Position numbers and translations under genes: made by a program. Positions 53,684 through 64,000 of a stretch of DNA of 64,000 nucleotides are shown piece after piece. The notes beneath the pieces are model-generated. The model did not search any database and was not told the origin of the DNA. It was given only the letters and a program-made list of their open reading frames with translations. Position 1 is the first letter of the stretch; each line of letters opens with the position of its first letter. The stretch is taken from positions 62,001 to 126,000 of the forward strand of contig NZ_JMCC02000014.1 of assembly GCF_000737335.2 (NCBI RefSeq), written 5' to 3'. The DNA is from Enhygromyxa salina (lineage in GTDB: Bacteria; Myxococcota_A; Polyangia; Nannocystales; Nannocystaceae).

Positions 53684-53687
<4 letters not shown>
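53295..53687 (-). CDS. AgmX/PglI C-terminal-domain lipoprotein
   Basis: 130 residues. Lipobox LLLSVGC (~19). The rest is the AgmX/PglI C-terminal domain, a TonB-like fold: LKDCYDVALRTDESVGGTVVVNFTVEKKTGKI, then SSCVISAIDGLQLDPP, split over two strands and a helix. In myxobacteria such domains occur in gliding-motility proteins (AgmX), but most members have no known role. Its start overlaps the OmpA stop (ATGA). Confidence 0.85.
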
Positions 53688-54403
<716 letters not shown>

Positions 54404-54641
54404 TGGGGGACTTCCTGCTGCCGCAACGCGAAAGTCGGCGACAGCGCCGACATCATTCAAGCCGTTCACACATTTGGCAACCCTAGAACGCAGACTCGTT
54501 GGCAACAGCAAAAGCCGTGACCCCGCCCGCGCTGCCAACTGAAATTACCAACCGCCAAGTTAGCCGTCACTTTGCGACAGTTGATCCATCTTTGCTGCGC
54601 GCGGGCTCGCGCGAGCCCAGCATCGAGAGTAGCCTCCGGCG

Positions 54642-55637
54642 ATGGCTCTTCGCTGCGTGGGTCCTCTGTGCCTGTCTCTGCTGCTGCCGAGTCTCGCGTT
54701 CGCAGCTCCTCCCGACGATGGGGCGAGCGATGGACCCACGATCCAGCGGCCGGCGACGGGTCCCGCTCCTGCGCCCATCAGCCCTGTAGAAACAGGTGTT
54801 CCCGTCACTGCACCGACTGAACCGGACGAACAATCGGTGTCCGAGGACACGCAACCGAGTGACGCCGAAACGCCGACGCCCGATCCCGATCCCGATCCTG
54901 CGCCGATCGTGGATCCAGGGGCGAACCCGCCCCGCGACGACACCAGCGAGTCTGATCCTGCGCCCAAGCAAGAAGATCTCTCGAACCTATTGGGCAGCGA
55001 CGAACCAGAGGACAGCTCGCCGCGCGTGCGTGTGTCCGCCTCGCCAACCACCAACCGTGTCGATCGCAGCGAGCGACTGCGCAACTACTACGCAAGGACC
55101 TACCGGCCCGCGCACAACCCCCAGCGGCTGTACTTCGCCGCCCGAGCTGCGTACGCACTGTCGGGCACCAGCACCGGGATCGGCGGCGGCCGGATGGGCT
55201 CGGCCAACGTCGAGCTTGGCCAGACTTGGAACTTCATCGGCTATGGGATCGGCGCCGCGGTGTACGGCGGCGAGCTGACCTTCGGCGAGAACGGGGTCGA
55301 GAAATTCGCCGGCATGCTCGTCGGCGGCGGCCCAAGCCTGGGGCTGGGTCGGCTCGGGCTGTTCGGGCGCGGCTACATCGACGCGCGGCTGGGCTACAAT
55401 TTTTTCTACGCGCCGGTCTCGAGCACCCGCGTGGGCATGATCGATCCCCCGGACGCCGCCCCCCACGGCCCCAAGCTGCAGCTGGACGCCGGGCTGTTGT
55501 TTCATGACTCCGAGAGCCGAAGGTTCCGCCACGGCATCGGCGTGAACCTGGGCTGGCAGCTGTTGGTCCACAGCTTCGCGGGCGAGTACCCGGTGCTGAA
55601 CACCTTCAACGTCGGGCTTGGGTACTTCTTCGGCTGA
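54642..55637 (+). CDS. Exported protein with C-terminal beta-barrel-like domain
   Basis: 331 residues. Signal peptide (LCLSLLLPSLAFAAP). A long Pro/Asp/Thr-rich low-complexity segment (to ~125, with DPDPDPAP) leads to a ~190-residue domain with Gly-rich beta strands (YFAARAAYALSG, NFIGYGIGAAVYGG, GRLGLFGRGYIDARLGYNFFY) ending TFNVGLGYFFG, aromatic at the last position as in outer-membrane barrels. It diverges from the OmpA gene (238-bp gap). No function assigned. Confidence 0.78.
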   Translation: MALRCVGPLCLSLLLPSLAFAAPPDDGASDGPTIQRPATGPAPAPISPVETGVPVTAPTEPDEQSVSEDTQPSDAETPTPDPDPDPAPIVDPGANPPRDDTSESDPAPKQEDLSNLLGSDEPEDSSPRVRVSASPTTNRVDRSERLRNYYARTYRPAHNPQRLYFAARAAYALSGTSTGIGGGRMGSANVELGQTWNFIGYGIGAAVYGGELTFGENGVEKFAGMLVGGGPSLGLGRLGLFGRGYIDARLGYNFFYAPVSSTRVGMIDPPDAAPHGPKLQLDAGLLFHDSESRRFRHGIGVNLGWQLLVHSFAGEYPVLNTFNVGLGYFFG

Positions 55638-55650
55638 TCGGCGAAGTCCC

Positions 55651-57489
55651 CTACCCGCCCAGGCGCTGGATCGCGTCTTCGAGCACCGATCGATATGCAG
55701 GCGGGACCAGATCCAGCTGCTGGCGAATGTACGGGACCAGCTCCGCGCTGCTCAGCGCGCTGATCGCCGCGGTCACGTGGCTGATGTAGTGCTCGTCGGC
55801 TTCGCGCAGCCGATCGCACAGGAAGTCCAAGGCCTCGACGGTGTTGATCCGCCCGATCGCCCGGACCGCGGCCGTGCGCGCATCGACGACGTCCGGGAGG
55901 TCCCGGGCTTCGAACACGCGGCGCAGACGGTCGAAGGCGTGGGGGAAGTACAGGTTGCTGATCGCTTCCGCGGCCCGGCGCCGGACCTCGGCGTCGTCGC
56001 TGCGCAGCGCCTTGGCGAGGGTCGAGAAGCTGCGCTTGAACCTCAGGACCCCGAGCGCCTCGGCGACCTCGCGCCGCACGGCGACGTCGCCCGTGTCATA
56101 CATGCGCTCGAGCGCCGCGATCACCGGGTACGCCCGAATGCCCTTGAGCCGCGTGACGATCTCGGCCCGCGAGGTCTTGCCCGTGCGGGCCTGCTCGCCA
56201 AGCTCGAGCACCAACAGCAACGCGTGGCGGCGCACGTAGTCCGGGAACCGCCGATCGGCCATCACCCCCGCGGCGATCAACGCAGGGTCGCCCTCGAGCT
56301 CCCACTCCGCTAGGTCGACGTACCAGACCTCTTCGTAGTCGGGCAGGCGCTTGAGAAACTCCGGGACCGGGATCGGGCGCGGCGCGTCCTCGGGGTTGTT
56401 GCCGAGCCGCGACAGCAACCTGCGGTAGCGCTCGCGGCCCTTGATCTCGAGCTGCGCGACCTTGGCGTAGACCTCGGCGGCGTGGCGAAACGCCCGCACC
56501 GAGACGTAGGACTCGGCGGCGGCCAGGTAGGCGTTCTCGACGATCTGGACGGGGTGCCCATGCGCGCTGGCGTCCTCGCCCGCCTTGAGCCAGGCCTCGC
56601 CAGCGCGCAGGCGCAGGTCGTCGGCGTAGGGCAGCCCCGCGCGCGCGCAGTAGTCGGCCGCCTCGCGCAGGATCCCGGCGACGGCGTGGTGCTCTCCCGC
56701 CTGCCGCGCGAGGGTCACGAACGCCTCGTAGAGCCGCAGCGCGTCGAGCTTGAGCGCGTCGTCCCGCAGGATTCGCACGCTGTTGAGACAGCCCTCGGCG
56801 ACGTTCTCGAAGGTGCCTGTCTCGGTGCCGATCCGGGCGAGCAGCTGGTAGCAGTCAAACGCCCGCTCGCGCAGGCCCTCGGTCTCGAACCGATCGGCGA
56901 CCTCCTCGACGGCGGTGGTCGCCTCGGCGAGCGCCTGCCGGGCCCGATCGGACTCGAGCCGGTGCAGACACAGGCCGTAGTTGATCCGCGCGAGCGCCTG
57001 CTCGTAGGGGCGATCGGCGACCGCGGCCATGCGCTCGACGCCGCGGCCGTCGATCAGCTCGGCCCACAGCTGCGCAGCCTCGGCGTCATGCCCGGCGCGC
57101 TCGAGCTCGATCGCGCGGTGGATCGGCATGTTGGCGAGCTCGAACCAAGTCGCGGCGTCGCGGTGGTGACCGGCGCGCGACAGGTACACGCCAAACAGCC
57201 GTATCGCCTGCTGATCGGCCTCGCCCGCGTCGATCTCGGTGCGCAGACGATCGAGCGCGGCCTGGCCCGGTGCCTCGGTCTTGCCCAGGTACGCCCAGCA
57301 CGCCGCCGCGTCGCGAAACTGCCCAAGCGCCCGCAGCGACTCGGCCATCGCCCGCAGCCACTCCTCGTACTCGAAGTCGATCCGATCGACGACCTCGATC
57401 AGCTTGCGCAGGTTGGCCAGCGCCTCGCGCCAGCGACCGCCTCGCATCGCGGCCTCGGCCCGGACCCACAGCACCGCGGTGTCGATCAA
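55651..57489 (-). CDS. TPR/HEAT-repeat protein of the MoxR-vWA operon
   Basis: 612 residues from TTG 57489, whose bases overlap the vWA stop (TTGA). Residues 1-~350 are TPR-like helical pairs (WREALANLRKLIEVVD, AGHHRDAATWFELANMPIHRAIELE in parts, FRHAAEVYAKVAQLE). Residues ~420-600 are HEAT-like (YPVIAALERMYDTGDVAVRREVAEALGVL, SDDAEVRRRAAEAISNLYFP). This points to a scaffold or target-recognition protein for the ATPase partner encoded upstream. It is the last gene of the operon and ends 13 bp from a convergent gene. Confidence 0.85.
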   Translation of the reverse strand: MIDTAVLWVRAEAAMRGGRWREALANLRKLIEVVDRIDFEYEEWLRAMAESLRALGQFRDAAACWAYLGKTEAPGQAALDRLRTEIDAGEADQQAIRLFGVYLSRAGHHRDAATWFELANMPIHRAIELERAGHDAEAAQLWAELIDGRGVERMAAVADRPYEQALARINYGLCLHRLESDRARQALAEATTAVEEVADRFETEGLRERAFDCYQLLARIGTETGTFENVAEGCLNSVRILRDDALKLDALRLYEAFVTLARQAGEHHAVAGILREAADYCARAGLPYADDLRLRAGEAWLKAGEDASAHGHPVQIVENAYLAAAESYVSVRAFRHAAEVYAKVAQLEIKGRERYRRLLSRLGNNPEDAPRPIPVPEFLKRLPDYEEVWYVDLAEWELEGDPALIAAGVMADRRFPDYVRRHALLLVLELGEQARTGKTSRAEIVTRLKGIRAYPVIAALERMYDTGDVAVRREVAEALGVLRFKRSFSTLAKALRSDDAEVRRRAAEAISNLYFPHAFDRLRRVFEARDLPDVVDARTAAVRAIGRINTVEALDFLCDRLREADEHYISHVTAAISALSSAELVPYIRQQLDLVPPAYRSVLEDAIQRLGG

Positions 57490-59021
57490 GCGGGCCTCCC
57501 GGCGACGTGGCTGCGGGCCGCCCCGTCGAGGTCGCTCTCGACCTCCGAGATGATCTGTCGGGCCCGCGTGGCCCGACGCCCGTGGCCGATCGCCTCGTCA
57601 TCGATCACGTGGACGCGATGCAGCGCGTCGAGGTAGCCGAGCTTGAGCGGCCCCCGCGGGAGGATGAAGACCCCGTAGATCGGCGCCCGACTGGCCAGCA
57701 GCTGGACCTCGGCCGCCGGGAACTGGGCCTCGCCGTGGGTCAGGATGTAGACCAACGACTGGGCCGCGTCGCGGCGCGGCGCGGCGAGTTCGGCGTTGAG
57801 CTGGCGCAGCACCGCGGCGTAGTTGCGCCCGCGCTCGGCCCGAAACTGCAGCACGTAGGGCACCTCCACGTGGCCCGCAGCGCCAACCTTGACCCCCTCG
57901 TACAGGCGGCTGTCGAAGAAGCGCAGCACCACCTGCTCACCGAGCAGCGCGAGCCGCTTGCACAGCGCCAGGGCCAGCCCGCGGGCGAACACCTCACGGA
58001 CCCCACGCATCGAGGCGCTGCCGTCGACCAGCACGTGGTGAACGCGGCGCTCGTTCTCGTACTGCTTCTCGTGGGTGTAGTAGAACAGCTCGTGGTCGAC
58101 GTATTTTTGCTCGAACACCTCGTCGTCGTAGGCGAGCTGGGTCAGGACCATGCTGTCAATGTTGCCGACCCGCTCGATCGACGCGTAGCCGTCGACCCCG
58201 AAGGTCTGCTGGCCCATCTCGCGCCGGACCTCGAGCAGCGAGGGCAGCAACTCCAACGAAAAATCGATCACGTCGGCCAGCTGCGGCGACAAGATCACGT
58301 TGTACAGATCCGCCAAGTCGACCCCCGCCACGCCGTCGGTGCCGGTCCGAAACAGGCCGAGCAGGCGCAGCGCGTCCACGTCGATCTGCTCGGTCTCGAG
58401 CAGCGGCAGCAGCCGGTGGCCGACCATCGTGCGGATCCAGGCCAACGCCAGATCTTGATCGTAGCGGGTGTAGGCCGAGCGCGGATCGATGCGCGCGTAC
58501 TGGATCACGTCTACGGGTAGCTCCTGCGGGCGCGCGACCCGGGCGTCCTCGGGCAGCTGCGGCGCGACGCTGGACAGGACCCGCGCGAGCACGACCCCGA
58601 CCATCGGGTCGCGGTGCTTCCAGGCCGCGGGCTGACGGATCAGCTCGGTCTCGCCCAGCTCGACGAGCAGCTGACGCCACGCCTCGCCCAGGCGCGGATC
58701 GCCAACGCCCTGGCTGACCGAGGCCGGGCGACCCAGCCCACACATCAAGCACCCAACGTCGTGAACGACGACCAGCGGGACCGCGATCCCGAGCCGCGCG
58801 AGCACGTTGTGCCACGCGACCGCGCGCATCAACGCCATCGGCCCGACCCCGTCGAGCTCGCTGAGCGCGAGCCCGCCGACCTGGCGCTCGAGCACGGGCA
58901 TCGGGACCCGCAGCGTCTGGCTGCGCTCGCCCAGCTCGACCTCGCCCGAGGTCTCGCCGGGCCCGTCCCGGTTGGGTCCCTTGGCCCCGGCGCCGCCCGC
59001 TTGGCTGTCTACGTCGGCCAC
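57486..59021 (-). CDS. vWA-domain protein of a MoxR-vWA system
   Basis: 511 residues from GTG 59021, 8 bp after the MoxR stop. The N-terminal ~300 residues are family-specific helices (ALMRAVAWHNVLARLGIAVP, LLPLLETEQIDVDALRLLGL). The vWA domain from ~300 has the MIDAS start VHHVLVDGSASMRG (DxSxS) and VVLRFFDSRLYEG; the last MIDAS block, usually LITDGEA, reads ILTHGEAQ, so an Asp is replaced by His. vWA proteins act as substrate adaptors for MoxR ATPases. The frame is open 20 codons upstream of the GTG. Confidence 0.88.
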   Translation of the reverse strand: MADVDSQAGGAGAKGPNRDGPGETSGEVELGERSQTLRVPMPVLERQVGGLALSELDGVGPMALMRAVAWHNVLARLGIAVPLVVVHDVGCLMCGLGRPASVSQGVGDPRLGEAWRQLLVELGETELIRQPAAWKHRDPMVGVVLARVLSSVAPQLPEDARVARPQELPVDVIQYARIDPRSAYTRYDQDLALAWIRTMVGHRLLPLLETEQIDVDALRLLGLFRTGTDGVAGVDLADLYNVILSPQLADVIDFSLELLPSLLEVRREMGQQTFGVDGYASIERVGNIDSMVLTQLAYDDEVFEQKYVDHELFYYTHEKQYENERRVHHVLVDGSASMRGVREVFARGLALALCKRLALLGEQVVLRFFDSRLYEGVKVGAAGHVEVPYVLQFRAERGRNYAAVLRQLNAELAAPRRDAAQSLVYILTHGEAQFPAAEVQLLASRAPIYGVFILPRGPLKLGYLDALHRVHVIDDEAIGHGRRATRARQIISEVESDLDGAARSHVAGRPA

Positions 59022-59028
59022 GTGGTCC

Positions 59029-60249
<1,221 letters not shown>

Positions 60250-60262
60250 GCAGGCTGTCTTT

Positions 60263-61693
60263 CTACTCTTCGCGTATTCGCCGGACCAGGGTCGCGTGGA
60301 GGTTGTCGACGACGTTGCGTGGGACCAGACCCGCGAGGTGCTCGCCATACTCGTTCCAGCGGCGGGCGAAGCCCTCGTCGACGACCCCTGCCCCACCGGC
60401 GAACAGCGCCCCGGATGAGCCGGGCCGAGGCCCGACGGCGGCGCCATCGAGATCAAAGGGGCGCCCAAGGGTCCGCTCGAGCGCCGGCAACAACAAGGGC
60501 AACGCCAAGAAAGTCTGTACGGCCCAGTCCCGAGCCCCCACGCCGATGCTGATCCGGGCGTCGAACTCGAGGACCTTGAGCACGTGGAGGTGGATCAGCG
60601 CGCCGACGACCGCGCCGATGTCCGCGGGCGCGCTGGGGATCGCGGGCGCGGGCAAGGCCGCGAGCACGCCAGAGGGCTCCTCGGCGAACTCGCGGTCGAC
60701 CTGATCGAAGCTCTGATCGGGGTCGTCTGGGTCGTCGGGATCATCGAGGTCCTCGCTGGCGCCGCCCGAGCGCGCGGTCGAGCCAACCCCAACCCCGACC
60801 CCGACCCCGACCCCAGCTCCAAGCTGCGCGGCCTTGGCCGCGCGCTGCATCGCGGCGGCGCTGCCTGGCACGCTGGAGATCGAGAGATCGCCAAACACCC
60901 GCCCCTGCAGATCCAGCGAGCGCAGCAAGCTGCCGGCCACGACCCCGCCGATCCGCAGCCACTCGCGCTCCTGGGCCCACGCGTGACAGACCGCCCGCGC
61001 GTACGCCCGCGCCTGCAAGAACTCCACGGCCATCAGCGGCGACCACCCCGGCGGCGCCCAGGCTGGACGCAGCAGCGAGGTCAGCGGGCTGACCCACATC
61101 ACGTCGGGCAGCAGGCGATCCACGATCGTCGCGTGGGGCTGATCGATCCAGCGCACGACCTCCGTGCGGACGTCGGCGAAGCCGGGTGAGAACAGCCCAA
61201 ACCGACGGCGCGGCGGGGTCTGACCACGAAAGCGCAGATCGCCAGCGGGACCCGAGACCACGTGATCTTCACGGCGCAGCTGCAAGAACGCCCCGACCGC
61301 GAGCTCCCGCGCGAACGCCTCGGCCATGTCGCCCGGGCGCGCGAACGCCAGCAGGCTGCGGGTCTCGGTCTCGACGCGCCGCCAGGTCGAGGCGCGGGTC
61401 CACACGCGCTCGGTGTCCGGGTGATCGAGGGCCAGGACATCGTGAAGGCCCAGCCACAGCGACAGCTCGTCGGCGCCGGGATCGGGCAGCGCGGGCTCGG
61501 CGACCAGGCGCCGGCCCAGCCGCATGCGCAGGTGCAAGAAGCTGGGGTGCGTCAGCGGCCCCGCGTCGGCCAGCATCTGCTCGCGATCGTGGGCCGACAG
61601 CGGCGCCTCGACCTCGACGGCTCCGCCCCCGAGCAGCGGCTCGACAAAGCGCGCCAGAAATCCGGCGGTCGTGTTGAAGGGCGGCTCGACCAC
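60263..61693 (-). CDS. Unknown protein of MoxR-vWA operon (476 aa)
   Basis: 476 residues from GTG 61693, 6 bp from the previous stop. Mostly helical with conserved-looking Trp/Arg clusters (VWTRASTWRRVETETRSLLAF, WAPPGWSPLMAVEFLQARAYARAV in parts). A (Val-Gly)n run (GVGVGVGVGVG) from 6-bp repeats at ~60785-60815 and an acidic DDPDDPDDPDQ segment form a flexible middle. The C-terminal 150 residues are helical. I do not recognise it; its place before MoxR matches the variable X components of MoxR-vWA ternary systems. Confidence 0.78.
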   Translation of the reverse strand: MVEPPFNTTAGFLARFVEPLLGGGAVEVEAPLSAHDREQMLADAGPLTHPSFLHLRMRLGRRLVAEPALPDPGADELSLWLGLHDVLALDHPDTERVWTRASTWRRVETETRSLLAFARPGDMAEAFARELAVGAFLQLRREDHVVSGPAGDLRFRGQTPPRRRFGLFSPGFADVRTEVVRWIDQPHATIVDRLLPDVMWVSPLTSLLRPAWAPPGWSPLMAVEFLQARAYARAVCHAWAQEREWLRIGGVVAGSLLRSLDLQGRVFGDLSISSVPGSAAAMQRAAKAAQLGAGVGVGVGVGVGSTARSGGASEDLDDPDDPDDPDQSFDQVDREFAEEPSGVLAALPAPAIPSAPADIGAVVGALIHLHVLKVLEFDARISIGVGARDWAVQTFLALPLLLPALERTLGRPFDLDGAAVGPRPGSSGALFAGGAGVVDEGFARRWNEYGEHLAGLVPRNVVDNLHATLVRRIREE

Positions 61694-61699
61694 GGACTG

Positions 61700-63337
61700 C
61701 TAGTCGGATTGGCTGCGAAAGCCCCACAGCGCGAAGCGGCCGAGGCGTTGATTGGTGATGTTCCCCGGCTCGAGCGCCGGGAGCGAGGGCTCGACGAGCT
61801 CGGCCTCGCTGGCCTCGAGCGTGCCGATTGAGGCGGCGTCGAGCGACAGCATGCGCTCGTCGGCGATGTGGATGGGGTCGCTGCCGGGCGCCAAGAACAA
61901 CGCCCGGTCCTCGCCCTCGAGCCCCAGCAGCTCGCGGACCAGCTGCGGACGCAGGCGCGGCCACAGCTCGAAGCCATCGGGCACCAGCACGCCGGGGGCG
62001 ACCTCGCAAAAGCGCTGGCCCAGCGGGATCACGGTGCCGACCGAGAGCGCGCGGCCGTCGCGACCCAGGCGCGCGCCGCCGGCCACGATCAGCAAGCCCG
62101 CGGTCAGCGGGACCAAGCGCGCGGCTGCGAGCGCGCTCGGGGGGACCAGGTAGATCAAGCGACGCAACAGCTCGAGCTCGCTCCACGCGACCAGCGACGC
62201 CCGCGGCTCGCGGGGCATCGACGAGGACTGCAAGCGAAGATCGACCTCGAGCGGCCCGCTCGCTTGCATCTGCACGGGGTCGACCTCGAACTCCGCCTCG
62301 CGCAGGCTGACCTCGGTCTCGACCAGGTAGCGGCCGTCGACGAAGCGCGGCGCGCCGTCGATCCGCTCGACCCGGCCCGCGCGGCCGCGAAACAGATACA
62401 TCTCGTCACCCGGCAAGCACGAGCTCGCGGACGCGAGGTGGATCGGGTGGGTCCACCCAACCTCGACCGCGGCCCGGGGCGAGACGGGGACCAGCAGCTC
62501 GACCCCGGGGATCGGGCGGAGCACGTCGAGGATCCGCCCCGGCGGGTTGCGCAGACGCAGCAGCAAGCTGGCCCGGCGATCCTCGGCCAGCGCGACCCGG
62601 ATTCCGGCCATGTTGATCTCTTTGCGCCACAGGTACGCGAGGACCCGATCCGCGATGCCTGGCGCGACCAGGACCAGCGCCATGTCGCGCATGCCACACA
62701 GCTCTGGATCGCTGGCGATCCCCTCGAGCGGCAACGCGAGGGCGCGCAGCTGCAGGCGCTGGATCAGCTCGATCGGATCGATGCGATCGCCACCGCGCCC
62801 CCCACTGCGCCCCCCACTGCGCCCGGGTTGGCCCGCCTCGCCCCGACGATCATCCCCGCCAAACCGCGAGAGGAACTCGCGGTCCACGACCAGCACCTCG
62901 TCGACCGACAAGCCCGCGCTGTTGCCATCGCGGGCCAACAGCTCGCCGATCGGCACGGCCAGGTCATAGCCAAACGGCGCCTGCGACTCTCGGTAGCGCA
63001 CGAACACCGAGCCGGCCCCCGGATACAGCTGGCTGCGGGCCGCCCCGGCCAGGCGCGCGAGCCGATCCAGCACGTAGCCGTCGCCCGCTTCGCAGCGCAT
63101 CAGCAAGGCGGTCCCGCCCCCGCTTCGGCGCGCGCGCTCGAGGGTCATGCTGGGCAGCAGATCGTCGAGGCTGGCCTCTACGCTGTAGGCGCCGAGAAAC
63201 GCCACACAACGATCCAGCGACTCGAACACGATCAGGGCCTCTCGACCGACCGCGATCCCGCGCGCGTCGGGTACGAGTCCCTGCATCCGAAACCTGGTCT
63301 GGCCTGCCGCGACCGGCTCGAGGATGCTCTGCGCCAC
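61700..63337 (-). CDS. Unknown protein leading the MoxR-vWA operon (545 aa)
   Basis: 545 residues from GTG 63337. The N-terminal ~230 residues are mixed alpha/beta (IAVGREALIVFESLDRCVAFLGAY, VFVRYRESQAPFGYDLAV). A Gly/Arg-rich insert (GRSGGRSGGRGG) separates a second domain (~200-330) from a third, beta-rich one (RLVPLTAGLLIVAGGARLG, VLVPDGFELWPRLRPQLVRELLGLEGEDR in parts). First gene of the operon, 130 bp from a divergent helical-repeat gene. No family recognised; probably a partner-specific component. Confidence 0.78.
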   Translation of the reverse strand: MAQSILEPVAAGQTRFRMQGLVPDARGIAVGREALIVFESLDRCVAFLGAYSVEASLDDLLPSMTLERARRSGGGTALLMRCEAGDGYVLDRLARLAGAARSQLYPGAGSVFVRYRESQAPFGYDLAVPIGELLARDGNSAGLSVDEVLVVDREFLSRFGGDDRRGEAGQPGRSGGRSGGRGGDRIDPIELIQRLQLRALALPLEGIASDPELCGMRDMALVLVAPGIADRVLAYLWRKEINMAGIRVALAEDRRASLLLRLRNPPGRILDVLRPIPGVELLVPVSPRAAVEVGWTHPIHLASASSCLPGDEMYLFRGRAGRVERIDGAPRFVDGRYLVETEVSLREAEFEVDPVQMQASGPLEVDLRLQSSSMPREPRASLVAWSELELLRRLIYLVPPSALAAARLVPLTAGLLIVAGGARLGRDGRALSVGTVIPLGQRFCEVAPGVLVPDGFELWPRLRPQLVRELLGLEGEDRALFLAPGSDPIHIADERMLSLDAASIGTLEASEAELVEPSLPALEPGNITNQRLGRFALWGFRSQSD

Positions 63338-63467
63338 TGCGGGAGGATGCGGGACATGCCTCGCGCGGGCAAGACTCGCCGGCCAACCCCTGCCGGGATC
63401 GTGGGGAGACGCACGAACTGCGATCCTCGTCGCGTCGGCGGCCGGTGATTCCCGCTATAACTGCCGA

Positions 63468-64000
63468 GTGAAGCCGCGCCGACCGGGGGACAGCGACGGG
63501 CCGAGCCCGAGCGAGGGTGGGCTCGTTCGTGTGCGCCGGCAGACCGACCGGGCCCAGCTGCGCGCTGCGCTCGCGCTGGAGGAGGCCGGTGAGCTGCAAG
63601 AGGCCGCGCGGATGTTCGAGTACGTGGGCGAGCACGCCCAGGCCGCGAGCCTTCGCCTCGAGCACGCCGACACCCTGCGCGACGAGCAACAGCGGCTCGC
63701 GGTCCTGCGGGAGGGGTGCGCCCGCAACCAGGCCTCGACCGCGCAGGGCCAGGCGCTGCATCGGGCCCTCGGGGAGGCGCTGCTGCGGGTCGCCGAGGGC
63801 CTCGAGCCCGGCGCCCGGCGGCGTGCGCTCGCCCTCGAGGCCGCGCAGGCGCTCGAAGAGGGCCAGCGCGCGGCCCAGGCGGGGCGGCTGTACGAGCAGC
63901 TTGGCCTGTTGTCCCGAGCCGCCAAGGCGTTCACCGAAGCGGGCGACATCGAGCGTCTCGAAGCGATCCACGCGATCCTCGAGCAGCGGGACCAGCAGCA
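63468..64000 (+). CDS. Helical-repeat (TPR-like) protein, 3' truncated by window end
   Basis: From GTG 63468 the frame is open to the last base (178 codons visible) with strong codon bias. The translation is an array of ~35-residue helical pairs: ALEEAGELQEAARMFEYVGE, ALALEAAQALEEGQRAAQAG, LYEQLGLLSRAAKAFTEAGD. A TATAAC lies 7 bases before the GTG, so the mRNA could be leaderless. It diverges from the MoxR-vWA operon and is probably part of the same system. Confidence 0.8.
   Translation, partial: MKPRRPGDSDGPSPSEGGLVRVRRQTDRAQLRAALALEEAGELQEAARMFEYVGEHAQAASLRLEHADTLRDEQQRLAVLREGCARNQASTAQGQALHRALGEALLRVAEGLEPGARRRALALEAAQALEEGQRAAQAGRLYEQLGLLSRAAKAFTEAGDIERLEAIHAILEQRDQQ

Noticed and set aside
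61868..63448. Plus-strand open frame of 526 codons across the MoxR-operon leader gene
   Set aside because: Arg/Gln/His-rich composition, no motif and full overlap with a coupled minus-strand gene; a GC-driven shadow.

Overview
The window is high-GC DNA with dense coding on both strands. Many proteins are typical of large-genome myxobacteria: Hanks-type kinases with PEGA domains or long non-kinase tails, lipoproteins with Gly/Asp/Pro linkers, AgmX/PglI-type and OmpA proteins, an HU protein with a histone-H1-like tail, and many large exported proteins of unknown function. I infer Myxococcota, probably Nannocystineae (Nannocystis/Plesiocystis/Enhygromyxa-like). This rests on protein style and GC content, not on a database match. 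No rRNA, tRNA, phage, transposase or CRISPR array was seen.

Layout. (1) 0-11 kb: the tail of a truncated PEGA kinase; a minus-strand cassette of acyltransferase, MIO ammonia-lyase and LolA that resembles part of an aryl-polyene (flexirubin/xanthomonadin-type) cluster without polyene synthase genes in view; a Memo-family protein; a TetR regulator; a small lipoprotein; and an RND/MMPL exporter. (2) 11-25.5 kb: an HU-like protein, then a long minus-strand run with transcription order yceD, rpmF, plsX, fabD, fabG, acpP, fabF, rpiB, nrdR, ribD, ribE, ribB-ribX, coaBC, type-4 uracil-DNA glycosylase. It joins ribosome, membrane-lipid, flavin and CoA synthesis. fabH, ribH and nusB, often found in such runs, are absent, and rpmF-plsX is split by a four-copy ~110-bp tandem repeat. 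(3) 25.8-33.5 kb: a 1,297-residue exported repeat protein, a 16-cysteine secreted protein, a Ser/Thr kinase, and an intergenic region with a perfect 22-bp hairpin and an intrinsic terminator that may be a small RNA. (4) 33.5-44.9 kb: housekeeping genes (peptidyl-prolyl isomerase, rpsT, holA, rlmD-like), a ThrE exporter facing an Lrp regulator, an acyltransferase/SDR/ung row, and a UbiA-family prenyltransferase. (5) 45-55.6 kb: surface proteins around a reverse-transsulfuration pair (CBS, cystathionine gamma-lyase), a PNGase-F-like lipoprotein, and an OmpA/AgmX pair. (6) 55.6-64 kb: a tight five-gene minus-strand operon (two unknown proteins, MoxR AAA+ ATPase, vWA protein, TPR/HEAT protein) with a divergent helical-repeat gene running off the end. 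This is the best candidate for a little-described system, since it has the core of the MoxR-vWA ternary systems proposed to act in biological conflict.

Several short dispersed repeats were also seen. The 110-bp unit has a diverged relative after the cystathionine gamma-lyase gene, and a ~46-bp sequence recurs at coaBC and upstream of the prenyltransferase gene.
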